Both the position numbers and the translations under genes were made by a program. From the NCBI GenBank assembly GCA_950022295.1, contig OX465599.1, forward strand, positions 284,911,501-284,975,500: 64,000 bases of DNA, given 5' to 3'. Positions within the stretch are counted from its first letter, which is position 1. Every line of letters begins with the position of its first letter. The notes below the pieces were generated by a model that saw nothing but the letters and a program-made list of their open reading frames with translations, ran no database searches and had not been told where the DNA came from. This DNA comes from Bromus sterilis (Eukaryota; Streptophyta; Magnoliopsida; Poales; Poaceae). Of the stretch, positions 23,537-34,011 are shown one piece after another.

Positions 23537-24626
23537 TGTAACACCCTTTGTGTCAAGCTAAAGTGATCACCTATTGTTAATGATTAATCACAATGATTAA
23601 TATTGCCTTGATCATCTTTGCTTTGATCTTTTCAAAAATCCCCTTTTTCTTGATATTAAAAACTATGTGATAAATAAAACTTTTCCAAAAATTGTGCAAC
23701 CACTTTTATAAAATCCCTAATAATCAGTAGATCATATTAAAACTATAATGAGAATTTATTAAAATGTTTACTAGAGTAAATAAATAATAACAGCAGCCAG
23801 AAAGCCACATTTAACCCCTTTTAAATAATTTAGAGAACTAAATGATTTTTTTAGTGCCAAACTTTTTGTGGCCTCACTATGTGGTGTAACAGGAAGGTTG
23901 GTACTGGTTGCACATTTTATAAAAATCTCAGCTAGCTAAAACAAATTAAAATAGGAGCAAAGATTAGAACAAATTGGGAATAAAAAGGAAAAAACCTATC
24001 CTACGCCGTAGGCAAAGCCCCCACCGGGCCCAGCCCACCCCACCCCCCTTTGTCTTCTTCCTCCTCCCCTGTTCACCACACCGTGGCGGCCATCCATGGC
24101 GCGGCCACCCCGTGGCGGCTATCCGCCGGCTCCTGGAGGGGATAAGCCCCCCCGAGCCCCCGACCCCTCCCATTGAAACCCTAGCCGCCCTATTTCCTCC
24201 CTCGCGCCCCTCTCGCTCTCCCGCTGCTCGGGCCGAGCGCCGCTTTGCCGCTCCTCCATTCTCGCCGCGGCCAACGGCGACGGCTGGCCGAGCCGCCCTG
24301 TCCGACCGCCTCCCCGGCCTCGGCCTCGTCTCCTCGAGCCCTCACGTCAACCTCGGAGCGCCCCATCTCGACGAATCACGCCGCCCCTTCCGCCACGGCC
24401 ACCGACCATCGTCGAAAAAATCGCCGCCTACGACCATTCCCCGTTGACACTGACCTCACCATCGCACTCTGAGCTTTCGCTCCGTTCCCCTCCTCTCGCG
24501 CTTGGATCCGTGCATCGTGTCGCCGCCTCCACCCCCGCCATGCTCCGGCCGCCGTGGCCGCCATGGTTGCGCCGCGTGCCCCACGCCCTTGGCTGCCTCG
24601 TCGCGCCATGCCTGGCCGCGCACGAC

Positions 24627-24693
24627 TGATGACCCTCAACTGTAGGGGATAGAGATAGTCTTCGCGGGTAAGATAACCCAATTTATTGATTCG
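24627..24693 (-). repeat. 67-bp 3' LTR remnant of element C
   Basis: The terminus TGATGACCCTC through TTTATTGATTCG matches the LTR end at 26970-27036 with two or three differences. At 24694 it joins gag/protease-side coding sequence directly. Everything from pol through most of the 3' LTR is missing. Confidence 0.8.
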
Positions 24694-26930
24694 CCATTTT
24701 TTTTATGGAGCAAGGAATGGTGGGTATACCTGGATCACCAAGTTTCTTAGGAATATTGCCACTGAAAGAGTAGTTAGCAAGCACAGTAGATATTGCCTCA
24801 ATAGGGACTTTTATTTTATTAGTAACAATATCTTTCATATATTTAGAATAGGGAGGTAAGTTAATAGCATCAGTCAAAGGAATCTGAAGAAAAAGAGGTT
24901 TCATCCATTCACAAAATTATTATAGTGCTCTTCTTCTTTGGTTTTGAGAGACTTACCTGGAAAGGTCATGGGTTTCTGTACCCATGGTTCTCTTTCCTTC
25001 CCGTGCCTTCTTGCGATGAAGTCTTCTCTAGTATACTTCTTGCGTTTATCGGGTGCTTCTTCTTCTCGCACCTCAGGAGGATTATTCTTATCCTCATCTT
25101 CTTCGGGCTCAACACCGTCTTCAGTCTCAGCATCGGAGGTAGATATGCTGTTAGGATCAACAACGGGTTCTTCACTTGTAATAGGATCAATGGAGTTGTC
25201 AGCTTCCTTATGTTTCTTCTTCTTCTTTTTCTTCTTTTGAGAGCTAACAATCTCGTATTCTACCTGCACTTGAGAATCTTGCTCGATCCTCTTCAGATGC
25301 CCCTCGGGATAGAGTGGTTCCTAGGTGTGTGTTCCACCCCTAGTCTTTATACCATAAGCATGTATATCCTGTTTGGCATTATTAGCAAGCAAATTTTTTT
25401 GCACATTAGAAATTTGTTCAAGCTGAATTTGAACCATATGAAAATTCTTAACAAGACATGTAACATCATTAAATGTTCTACCTAGAACATCAAGTAAACT
25501 TGTGATAGCAAGGGAATTATCATGCAACTGATTTTGTATCCTCTCATTAAAATGGTCTTGCTTAATAATAAAATTATCAAGCTCATCTAAACATTGGCCG
25601 GGAGGCTTACATTTAGGGATGTCACTTTCATTAAAATCTAAAAGAGAGTGTACCTCTACCAAGGGAGGGTGAGTAGGCTAACACAACTTCTCAATAGGAG
25701 GCAGATTCTTCACGTCTTCGGCTTTAATGCCTTTCTCCTTTATAGAATTCTTTGCTTCTTGCATATCTTCGGGGCTCAGGACAAGCATGCCCCTCTTCTT
25801 TGGTGGTGGAGGTGGTTAGGGAACAGACCAATCTTCGTGGTTCTTGGAAATCTTGCCCATTAGTTCTTCAGCATCGCCCGACGTTCTTTCCCTATAAACA
25901 CAACCAGCACAACTATCTAGATAGGATCTGGATTCGTCGGTTAGACCAGCATAAAATATATAAGTAATTCATTCTTTGGGACTTCATGTCCTGGTCTAGC
26001 CTTAATTAAACTGCAATATCTCCCCCAAGCTTTAGGGAGGTGCTCATCCTGCAACTGTTTAAAGTTATACATTCTTTGTAAAGAAGCATGTTGCATATGA
26101 GCAAGAAAATATTTATCAACAAAGAATTGAGCTAAGTCCTGAGGACTCTTAATAGAACCATAGGGTAATGCATCATACCAAGCTTTAGCGTCTTCCTTCA
26201 AAGAAAAAGGTAAAAGCTTAGCCACATAAAAGTTTCGTATCCTCTCATCAGTAGTAAATAAGACACCCAACTCGGTGAGTTTGGTCAGGTGTGCTATAGC
26301 ATCATCATTTTCTCTGCCATAAAAGGGGTCAGCTTCAACTGTAGATATAAGTGAAAGATCAACAGTGAAATCATAATCAGGATCAATGATTCATATAGGA
26401 GATGTAGCAAATTCAGGATCAGGAGTAATCTTGTTCTTCATAGAGTGATTTTCAAGCAACTTCTTAATAGCTCCAGGGTCACAGTCGGCACACTCTGTGA
26501 GTTCCCTGCAAAAATCATCATCAAGAATAACATAATCATCCTCAAGGAGTCTCTCCTTGAGTTTATCTAAATCAGGGTAACCAAAGGCTTTGCAAGTAGG
26601 GAAATAGGTAGCAGGAGTTTCAATCTCCATCTGTGTTGCAACCTTAGCAATTTGAGGTTCAATAAATTTACCAACAAAACCAGTTTCATCAAGAGTAGTG
26701 GAAGCATCATAAAAAGTATCGGACATAGTAACAGACTCAGTAGAAGTAGCATGTGGTGGTGGTGGTGAAGCGAACTTATTTATAACGGAAGGTGAATCAA
26801 GCGTAGCACTGGTACTCAGAACGGTACCTTTTGTTGTAGTGGATGGTAAGATCGGAACATTGGGGTCTCCTTTCTTACCCATAGTGGATGAAGTGCAGCA
26901 GGCAAAATACTTCAAGTAGACTTGTAAATA
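24694..26930 (-). pseudogene. Gypsy gag of element C, broken
   Basis: Minus-strand frames in order: an N-terminal, Ser/Thr-rich leader segment (26915-26391); a retrotransposon gag domain with a YVAKLLPFSL-AKAWYDALP core (26270-25941); a helical segment (25662-25321); a Lys-rich and acidic linker (25269-24901); and a segment resembling the stretch before the protease in Athila-like Gypsy elements (24904-24683). The frame is interrupted by stops and shifts between these blocks. Plus-strand ORFs at 24925-25485 are shadows. In an intact element this protein would form the virus-like particle. Confidence 0.78.
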
Positions 26931-26950
26931 AAGCTATGCTCCCCGACAAT

Positions 26951-26969
26951 GGCGCCAGAAAATAGTACT
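26951..26969 (-). promoter_or_regulatory. primer-binding region of element C
   Basis: On the minus strand, directly after the LTR end CATCA, the sequence reads AGTACTATTTTCTGGCGCC, continuing ATTGTCGGGGAG. This 'CTGGCGCC...GGGG' block is typical just inside the 5' LTR of many Triticeae Gypsy elements and is nearly repeated in element E at 43137. Confidence 0.65.
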
Positions 26970-27450
26970 TGATGACCCTCACCTGTAGGGGATCGAGATA
27001 GTCTTCGCGGGTAAGATAACCCAATTTATTGATTCGACACACGGGGAGCCAACGAATATTTATAAGCTTTGACAATTGAGTTGTCAATTCAACCGCACCT
27101 GAAATATACTTGCTTGCAACAAAATATTAATAGCAATTGTGGTATGATAGTGGCAGTGGAGACAACGAGAGTAAAAACAGAGAAATTAACAACTAGTGAC
27201 CAACATGATTAAAGCACTGTAGGCTAGGGAGATGGATGGTTGCACGCTTCTTGGATAAGAGGGAACATGTAATAGATTTTAACACGGGGCAAGGAACACA
27301 GAAAAGAAATGATCATCTAGGAAAATATCAAACATTAGGCATGTATCCCGCAGGTAGTTGTGCGTGCTTGCAATAAGAACTTGCACAACATCTTTTGTCC
27401 TACCATACCGCTATGAACGGGGCCAAAAGGTACTTATGGAGATTAAGGTG

Positions 27451-29062
27451 TGATACGCGAGAGAGGATTGCTTCTCGCCCTTTGTTGCATACCCCAAGTG
27501 GAAGGTAAGATGCAGCGTAGAAGCAAGTTTCCCTCGGTGAAGATACTGAGGTTGAGTATCGACCAGTAGGACTCCGACGATGATAAGTAGGTGTCAGCGG
27601 CGCACCTGACGCGGAGCTACACACAACAGAATTAACTTTGCTCCCAACAAAGTTTAGAGCGGTTGTCAATCTCTCCGGTCTTGTTGTTTACAAAGGTTCG
27701 AAAACATAGGATAATAATAATGATAACAACTGAAAGTAAAAAGCAAGAAAATAAATGAGCGTGTAAACAGTGATGAGAATATGGACCGGGGTCCCGTGAT
27801 GTTCACTAGTGATGTCTCTCTCCCAAAAGACGATAAGACTGCTATGCGAGGTAAACAATTACAGACGGGCAATTGACAGGATTATAAACGCACCGCAATG
27901 CTAACTATGCTACAAAAGAAAGGAAGAGGCTCAAAAGCATGGGCAGTACGCCAAAATAAGTAGACCAAAATCCATCTGCATCTACTACTAATCATCCACC
28001 TTGAGATATCTATCCAGAACATCTCGCTGGTATTAATTTGCGAGCCCCACCCAAAGTGTAAACCCAAAGCAACGGACAACTGCATTAAAAAGAACTTTGC
28101 ATAAAGTGAACAATCCTTGTAACCGCGGTCACAAGCACCGTTGTTTTTTCCCTTGTGGCCACAACACATCCCCTAGACTCATGTTTCTGTCACTCAAGCG
28201 TGTCATCAGGGGGCATGTACCCACAATTGAGCATAACGTTCCCTCTTGGAGTCACTACCTACCACTTGGCCAAAGCAATAAATAGCAACGGAGAACATGC
28301 AAGAACTTCAGAAAAAAATACAAAATATAAGAACCAAGTATATTACTCTATCACAATCTGAACATAATCTCTTAATCCATCAGATCCCATCAAACTCAGC
28401 ATAACAAAAGCAGAAAGAATTACATATGTGCCTCGATCATGTAAGGCAGCTCACGAGGTCTAAACCATGAAGAACAAAGAGGGGAGGAGAACATCACATA
28501 GCTACTGATCACGGACCCATGGTCCAAGGTAGAATACTCACGGCACATCCGGGAAGCGTCCATGGTGGAGGAGAAGCTCTCGGAGGTCGATCCTCCCTCC
28601 GGCACGGTGCCGGGAAGGGTCCTGACGTTGCTCTCGATCTTGGAAGCGCGGCGGCGGCGGAACAGAGGCGAGATTGTGAAATAGGGTTCTGTCTTTGGAG
28701 TTTCCCTGTGACGGAGAATAAATAGGCAAAGGGGGGCCACCAGGGGCCTAGGCGCCCCGCTGGCGCGGCCAGGTGGCCGCCTGGGTGCCTGGTGGTGGCC
28801 CCCTGGCCCTCCTTTGGGCTTCTGGAGTCTTCCGACACGCTAATTTTTTATTTGATTTTCCCGGATTTTTGGAGCATTTTTATATGGGAAAAAATGAAAT
28901 AGAAAAACAGCAGAAAACAGCAACTTGCACTGGGGGTGCACTGAGTTAGTAGGTTAGTCCAAATATGATCAAAAGTGTATGAAAGTGTATCTAGAACATA
29001 GCAATATCACACAAAACATGGATGGAGCGAGCAGAAATTATCGATACGTTTGAGACGTATCA
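27451..29062 (-). mobile_element. solo LTR of the F family (1,612 bp)
   Basis: On the minus strand it starts TGATACGTCTCAAACGTATC at 29062 and ends CTCGCGTATCA at 27451. It carries a perfect 5-bp duplication AGGTG (27446-27450 and 29063-29067). It matches the LTRs of F1 (38500-40151) and F2 in length and content. A single LTR with an intact duplication is the product of LTR-LTR recombination. ORFs inside (27400-28838) are not genes. Confidence 0.87.
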
Positions 29063-31223
29063 AGGTGGTCGTGTCAAAGAGCACCGGAACAAAGCAATAA
29101 ACTCAATGGATACATGAAATCCTCAAACTATGGACCATCCCCTTTTGTGTCCCAAGCTGTCACCTTTGGGATTGCCGGTTCCGGACCATAATAGGTGCAT
29201 ACAACTCATAGATAGGATCAAGAACATAAATATACTCATGAAAACGCAAGTGGTTCAGATCTGAAAACATGGTGCTCGGGCCCAAAGTGACAAGCATTAA
29301 GAGCAACAAGTTTTACCAAAGATGAAAAACACAAAAGTAGATGATAGGCAACATGCCCCCAACAATCTGACAAACTATTACATGATCTAACTCATCCAAT
29401 CCCTACCATCCCCTTTGCCTACAGCAGGGAATTACTCACACATGTGAAGAGAAGTCATGGAGGGAGCATGGAGTGGTGATGATGATGGCGATGATCTCCC
29501 CTCTCCGGAGGCCAAATCAGTGACGAGGGGGTGACCCCACGACTCCTCTCCGTGAGGGTAACTGGTGCGTGTCATGGTCGGCGGCACACCAGAGGCCCAC
29601 TCATGGACACCGACATGATGGAATAGGACATGAATCCCAAGACTTGAGGTGCAAGATAAGGACTCCTACTTGTAGTCGACTAGGACTCATGTAAACCCCT
29701 ACCTGGCTATCTATATAAAGCGAGGCAGGGGCACCTCTCTAGACAACTAAACTCGAGATTCCCCCACGCATAGAACTAGACAGATCTCTCTCCACAAAAG
29801 CCCTCGCGGCATCCCTGTACATCATCATCAATACAAGATCAGACAAGCAACATGTAGGGTTTTCCCTCTGGGGGCCTAAAGCTGGGTAAATCGTGCCCCA
29901 TGTGTCGCTTGTCCACCGTCCGAATCCTCCAACGCGCAAGCCACGTCGCTCTCCTTCCTCCTATGCGAAACCTAGGGTACCTAACCCTAGGATTTGCCGA
30001 GGCCGATCCTCGTCAATTGGCGCGGTCCGTGGGGAAGACACGTGCGCTGAAATCCGGATTCAGCGGCTCTAATCTACATCAACAATCGACGATCCGTCGA
30101 CTTCGGAAGGACCTATTCAAGTTGGGTTCATCGCAATCTCGTATTCTTCAACAACTACATCAAGATCTACATCAAGCTCACGGAGAAAACAAGAAATTTT
30201 TCGAGCCTCTCACTCGAAAATCGACGTCAAAAAAAGCGCTCACACGCAGCCTATAGGACAGAAAAACTTCCGTGTTTCGGGCACTTGCGACGGCGACTCG
30301 GAGGTCATCTCGACGATCCCTTCAATGGAAATATGCGAAATCCAATTTCCGAAAATCTGTAAAAAATTCAGCAAATTCCAACGGCTGGATCTCCCTTGGC
30401 GACTCCCGCACTGAAGCACTCTGAGAATCCGACGGAACTCCGCGTGACTCCAGCAAATAAATTCCTGACATTGGCTCGGACATCAACTCGAAGATCCCTT
30501 AGGTGAAAGCATGCGGGATTCAATCCCACATAAGCACAAAAAGTTTAAGAAAATTCCAACAGTTAGATCTTTGTCGGCGGCTCTCTCACTACAACACGTT
30601 TTCGGATCTACGCGAGATCACGAATTTCCAATCGCGAATTCGGGTTCAATCTTGACCCACAAGGCTTCTACTCCAACTCGACATGCCACGGACGACTCGC
30701 CAATGTTTCTGCATTGACTCGCGCCGCTAAAATGACATCAGACGACGAGCAATTGAAGGATCCCGCCCTGCGCATCGAGTCCTTCTCGGTCACTCGCCGC
30801 ACCGTCGACGACAATCAAACAGATTATCCTGCGCCGAGCTCCTTTGTATGGGCTCCCCCGTACCGAGTTCCATCGCACATGTACCGTCGCGTCGATTCCC
30901 TTTGGCACCTACCTTCATCGCACCGTGTGACCCCACCACCTTCAACACTCGGGGGCTCACACTTCAATGACAACAAATTCAAAACTGCATCTGACTATCG
31001 GACACACCTGCGCCGAGTTCCTTCGTGCGGGTTTCCCCCGTGCCGAGATCCATCGCGTAGGCGTCACTACACCGCTCGCTCTCCTACCGATCAATCTACA
31101 TCAACTTGCACTGACTCCGCCAAACGCGTCGAGTCCTCTCGTCACTCGCCGGCCAACTTCATCACGACAACTCCACCGCGCGACCCCGCCGCTTCGACAC
31201 CCGAGGGCTAGTGGACTTCATCA

Positions 31224-31587
31224 CATCGACTTTGTCCGCTACATCGACCACGACCGCGACGTCGAGTCCATCCTATACATCGACTATGTGCGCGACATTG
31301 ACCACGGCCGCGGCGTCGACTCCATCCTCTACGTCGACTTCATCCGCTACATAGACCACGACCGTGGTGTCGACTCCATCCTCTACATCGACTCTAGGCG
31401 CGACATTGACCACGGCCGCGGCGTCGAATCCATCCTCTACATCGACTGCGTCTGCTACATCGACCACGACCGCGGCGTCGACTCCGTCCTCTACGTCGGC
31501 TCTAGGCGCGACATCGACCACGGCTGAGACGTCTAATCCATCCACTACATCGACTATGGTCGCGGCATCGACTCCGTCCGCTGCACC
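31224..31587 (+). repeat. 54-bp minisatellite in element D, about 6.7 units
   Basis: Units follow CATCGACT...CGCTACATCGACCACG..CGCGGCGTCGACTCCATCCTCTA. The period is 54 bp, so an 18-residue repeat with YID and IDH-RGV-SIL blocks is open on the plus strand (from 30967) and other frames stay open on both strands. This is low-complexity repeat structure; a protein product is not supported by any domain. Confidence 0.88.
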
Positions 31588-31951
31588 GAATACACTCGTA
31601 CCACACCTATGAAGGATTACAAATCGCTAAGTCTCTCTACTATGAGAATTTTTTTTATGTTTCTCATATTTTTACCTTGCTCCGGTCGTACTCGCTACCC
31701 GTGAGATATCTCACATCTGCCTGCAACAAAGCGTTTCGCCGGCCCCCCGAGAAAGCTAAAAGACTCGGGGGCTGCACACACATCGATCTTGCAGGAAATC
31801 GAAGACAGGTCAACAAATCTTCATCAACTGTTTCTCGGCCACAAACCGCAACTTTGTCAAGACGACTCCGCCTAGCGCGTCGAGTCCTCTCTGACCGCAC
31901 GCCATGCACCCAACACTCGGGGGCTGCACCGTACAAGACAAGCCGTCGACA

Positions 31952-32184
31952 TCGGGGTTAGCTTCAGAACAACTTGATCCTATGCCCGACTCTACAAGTC
32001 GCACATAGCCTCGGGGGCTACTCCCATCGGGAGCGCTGGCACGCACCCGATGAACTTCATCACGCTGACCAAACAAGAAGACGGGGTTAGCTTAACAAAC
32101 AACTGAAGCCTATGCCCGACTCTATGATTCGAACATAGCCTCGGGGGCTACTCCCATCGGGAGCGCTGGCGCGCACCCGATGAA
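31952..32184 (+). repeat. tandem pair of about 105-130 bp in element D
   Basis: Both copies contain, in order, GGGGTTAGCTT, CCTATGCCCGACTCTA, CATAGCCTCGGGGGCTACTC and CGGGAGCGCTGGC followed by CGCACCCGATGAA. Copies start near 31952 and 32082. Confidence 0.8.
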
Positions 32185-32339
32185 GAACTGCTTGCTCATC
32201 CTACGAAAAGAAGAACTCGACGCATTTCAGAGGGGACAACACCTCAGTGTTTTCCATCACCAACAACCCGGTGACTACTTCATCAGCACTCGACACATCG
32301 GTGACTCGAGCAGAGGCAAATCAAGAAACCTGAAAGAAC

Positions 32340-32730
32340 TCTCAGAAGATTCGAGTGCTCACTCTCGTAGTCTCAAGCAAAATCACTCCCGGAGTCTCAA
32401 GCAAAAGCACTCTCAGAGTCCCAAGCAACAAGACTCCCAGAAGATTTGAGTGCTCACTCTCAAGCAAAAGCACTCTCGGAGTCTCAAGCAAAAGCACTCT
32501 CAGAGTCTCAAGCAACAACACTCTCAGAAGATTCGAGTGATCACTCTCAAGCAGCAACACTCTCGGAAGATTCGAGTGATCACTCTCAAGCAAAAGCACT
32601 CTCGAAAGATTCGAGTGATCACTCTCAAAACAACACGAAGCACTCTCTGAAAAATCGAGTGCTCACTCTCTGAGTATCAAGAAACCTGAAGCACTCTCGG
32701 AAGGTTCGAGCGCTTACTCTCCCGCACTGA
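32340..32730 (+). repeat. short tandem repeats (CTCTC-AAGCA-AGCACTCTC type) in element D
   Basis: Variants of 'agattcgagtgatcactctc' and 'aagcaaaagcactctcggagtct' repeat irregularly about ten times. ORFs on both strands with Ser/Lys-rich or Leu-rich repeats (32180-32673) follow from this and are not genes. Confidence 0.8.
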
Positions 32731-32902
32731 AAAGTGCTCGAGTGATTACTCGCACAATGATAAAAGGCACAAAGAACGAGCAAACGGACCCCCGCCTGAG
32801 CACACAGACGCTCCGCGGGTGCTCAAACTATTAGTCCACTCGACGGTTTTCCGAGTGGGTGCATCCCATGTCAAACTCTCCTCCAAACAAGAACAAATAT
32901 AT

Positions 32903-33135
32903 CTACAGAGTTCGGGTGCTCCCTCACCCAAATGACGAAGTGCTTGAGTGGTTACTCGCACCAACAAGAGAAAATGCATCTCTAGAGTTCGGGTGCTCCC
33001 TCACCCAGCAGGCGACGATGTGCTCGAGTGGCTACTCGCACTAACCGACAAGAAGAAATGCATCTACAGAGTTTGGGTGCTCCCTCACCCAGAAGATGAT
33101 GAAGTGATCGAGTGGCTACTCACACCTATCAGCAA
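32903..33135 (+). repeat. three tandem units of about 80 bp in element D
   Basis: Each unit has AGAGTTCGGGTGCTCCCTCA, then a linker, GAGTGGCTACTCGCA and an AAGA-rich end. They start near 32908, 32986 and 33067. The last is the most diverged. Confidence 0.8.
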
Positions 33136-34011
33136 GACCCGATTAACATCTAGAAGGACAATCCGCCCGAGCACTCGAGTGCCGCATGGGTTCATACGTG
33201 ATCATCCCACTCGACGACCATCCGAGTGGGTGCAGCTCTTATCGACTCATCGCCTGAGTTCATAAATACTCCGCGAGTGACAACTATTCGTCCACTTGAT
33301 TTTTTCCAGGTGGATGCTTGTCTAAATTATGCTTTGCGCCTCAGAAAAATGATGCCTGGGCGGCGATACACTGCACCCCAGATGTCACGCAAGCTTAGCG
33401 CGCAGGTAAGACTCCGCTGCGCAGTCGGCCGAGCCGGGACTTGCCACAGCGCGACTTCACTCCCGATGTTTTCCATGTGCTTGCATGAATAAAGATGAGC
33501 CGATAACGGACGCGTTAAGGCTGTTTGCTAAGACCGGTGGCATTGATCCTGTAAGGCCTGCAGCGGCATGGACTTTGCTAGACACCAGTCGTTTCCAAGT
33601 TCGTGTCGAGGGACACAAGCTTGATTGGGCTACTGAGGTATTTGCTACTAGCGCAATTCACCAAGGCTCGACCAGTCGACTACCTTGGGCCCTTTCAGCT
33701 TATCATCCCTCGAATAAACTATCTCTTGTGGCTAACAGCCGACAACTCGCAGCAAAGCGACATGCACAGCTACGACTAATTAGGGACTTGAGTCCCTGCG
33801 CGACTCTGCGAGTCCCCCAAACACTCATACTCCCATCGGGAGCATACTCATGGAAACTTCGACTGCTCATCAACAAATGATGTATGTATCCTCAACAGAA
33901 GGTTCCGAAAGGTTCGACTGCTCACTCGACAAAGCGACACGCACTACTGCGGCTACTGCAGATTTGAGTACCTGCGCGACTCTTCGAGTCCCCCAGGCAC
34001 TCGGGGGATAC
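33136..34011 (+). other. Element D internal 3' part
   Basis: About 870 bp without a recognisable domain. A GAGTGG-type repeat of the upstream arrays fades out here. The ORF at 33485-33880 (131 aa) resembles no known protein. The stretch ends in the CTCGGGGGATAC tract before the second LTR. Confidence 0.5.

Noticed and set aside
24925..25485. Plus-strand ORF of 186 residues, hydrophobic
   Set aside because: Shadow of the minus-strand gag linker; the Phe/Leu run is the complement of the Lys-rich tract.
30967..31612. 186-residue ORF with 18-residue repeats, and a minus-strand partner
   Set aside because: Direct result of the 54-bp array in element D; no domain or start context supports a protein.
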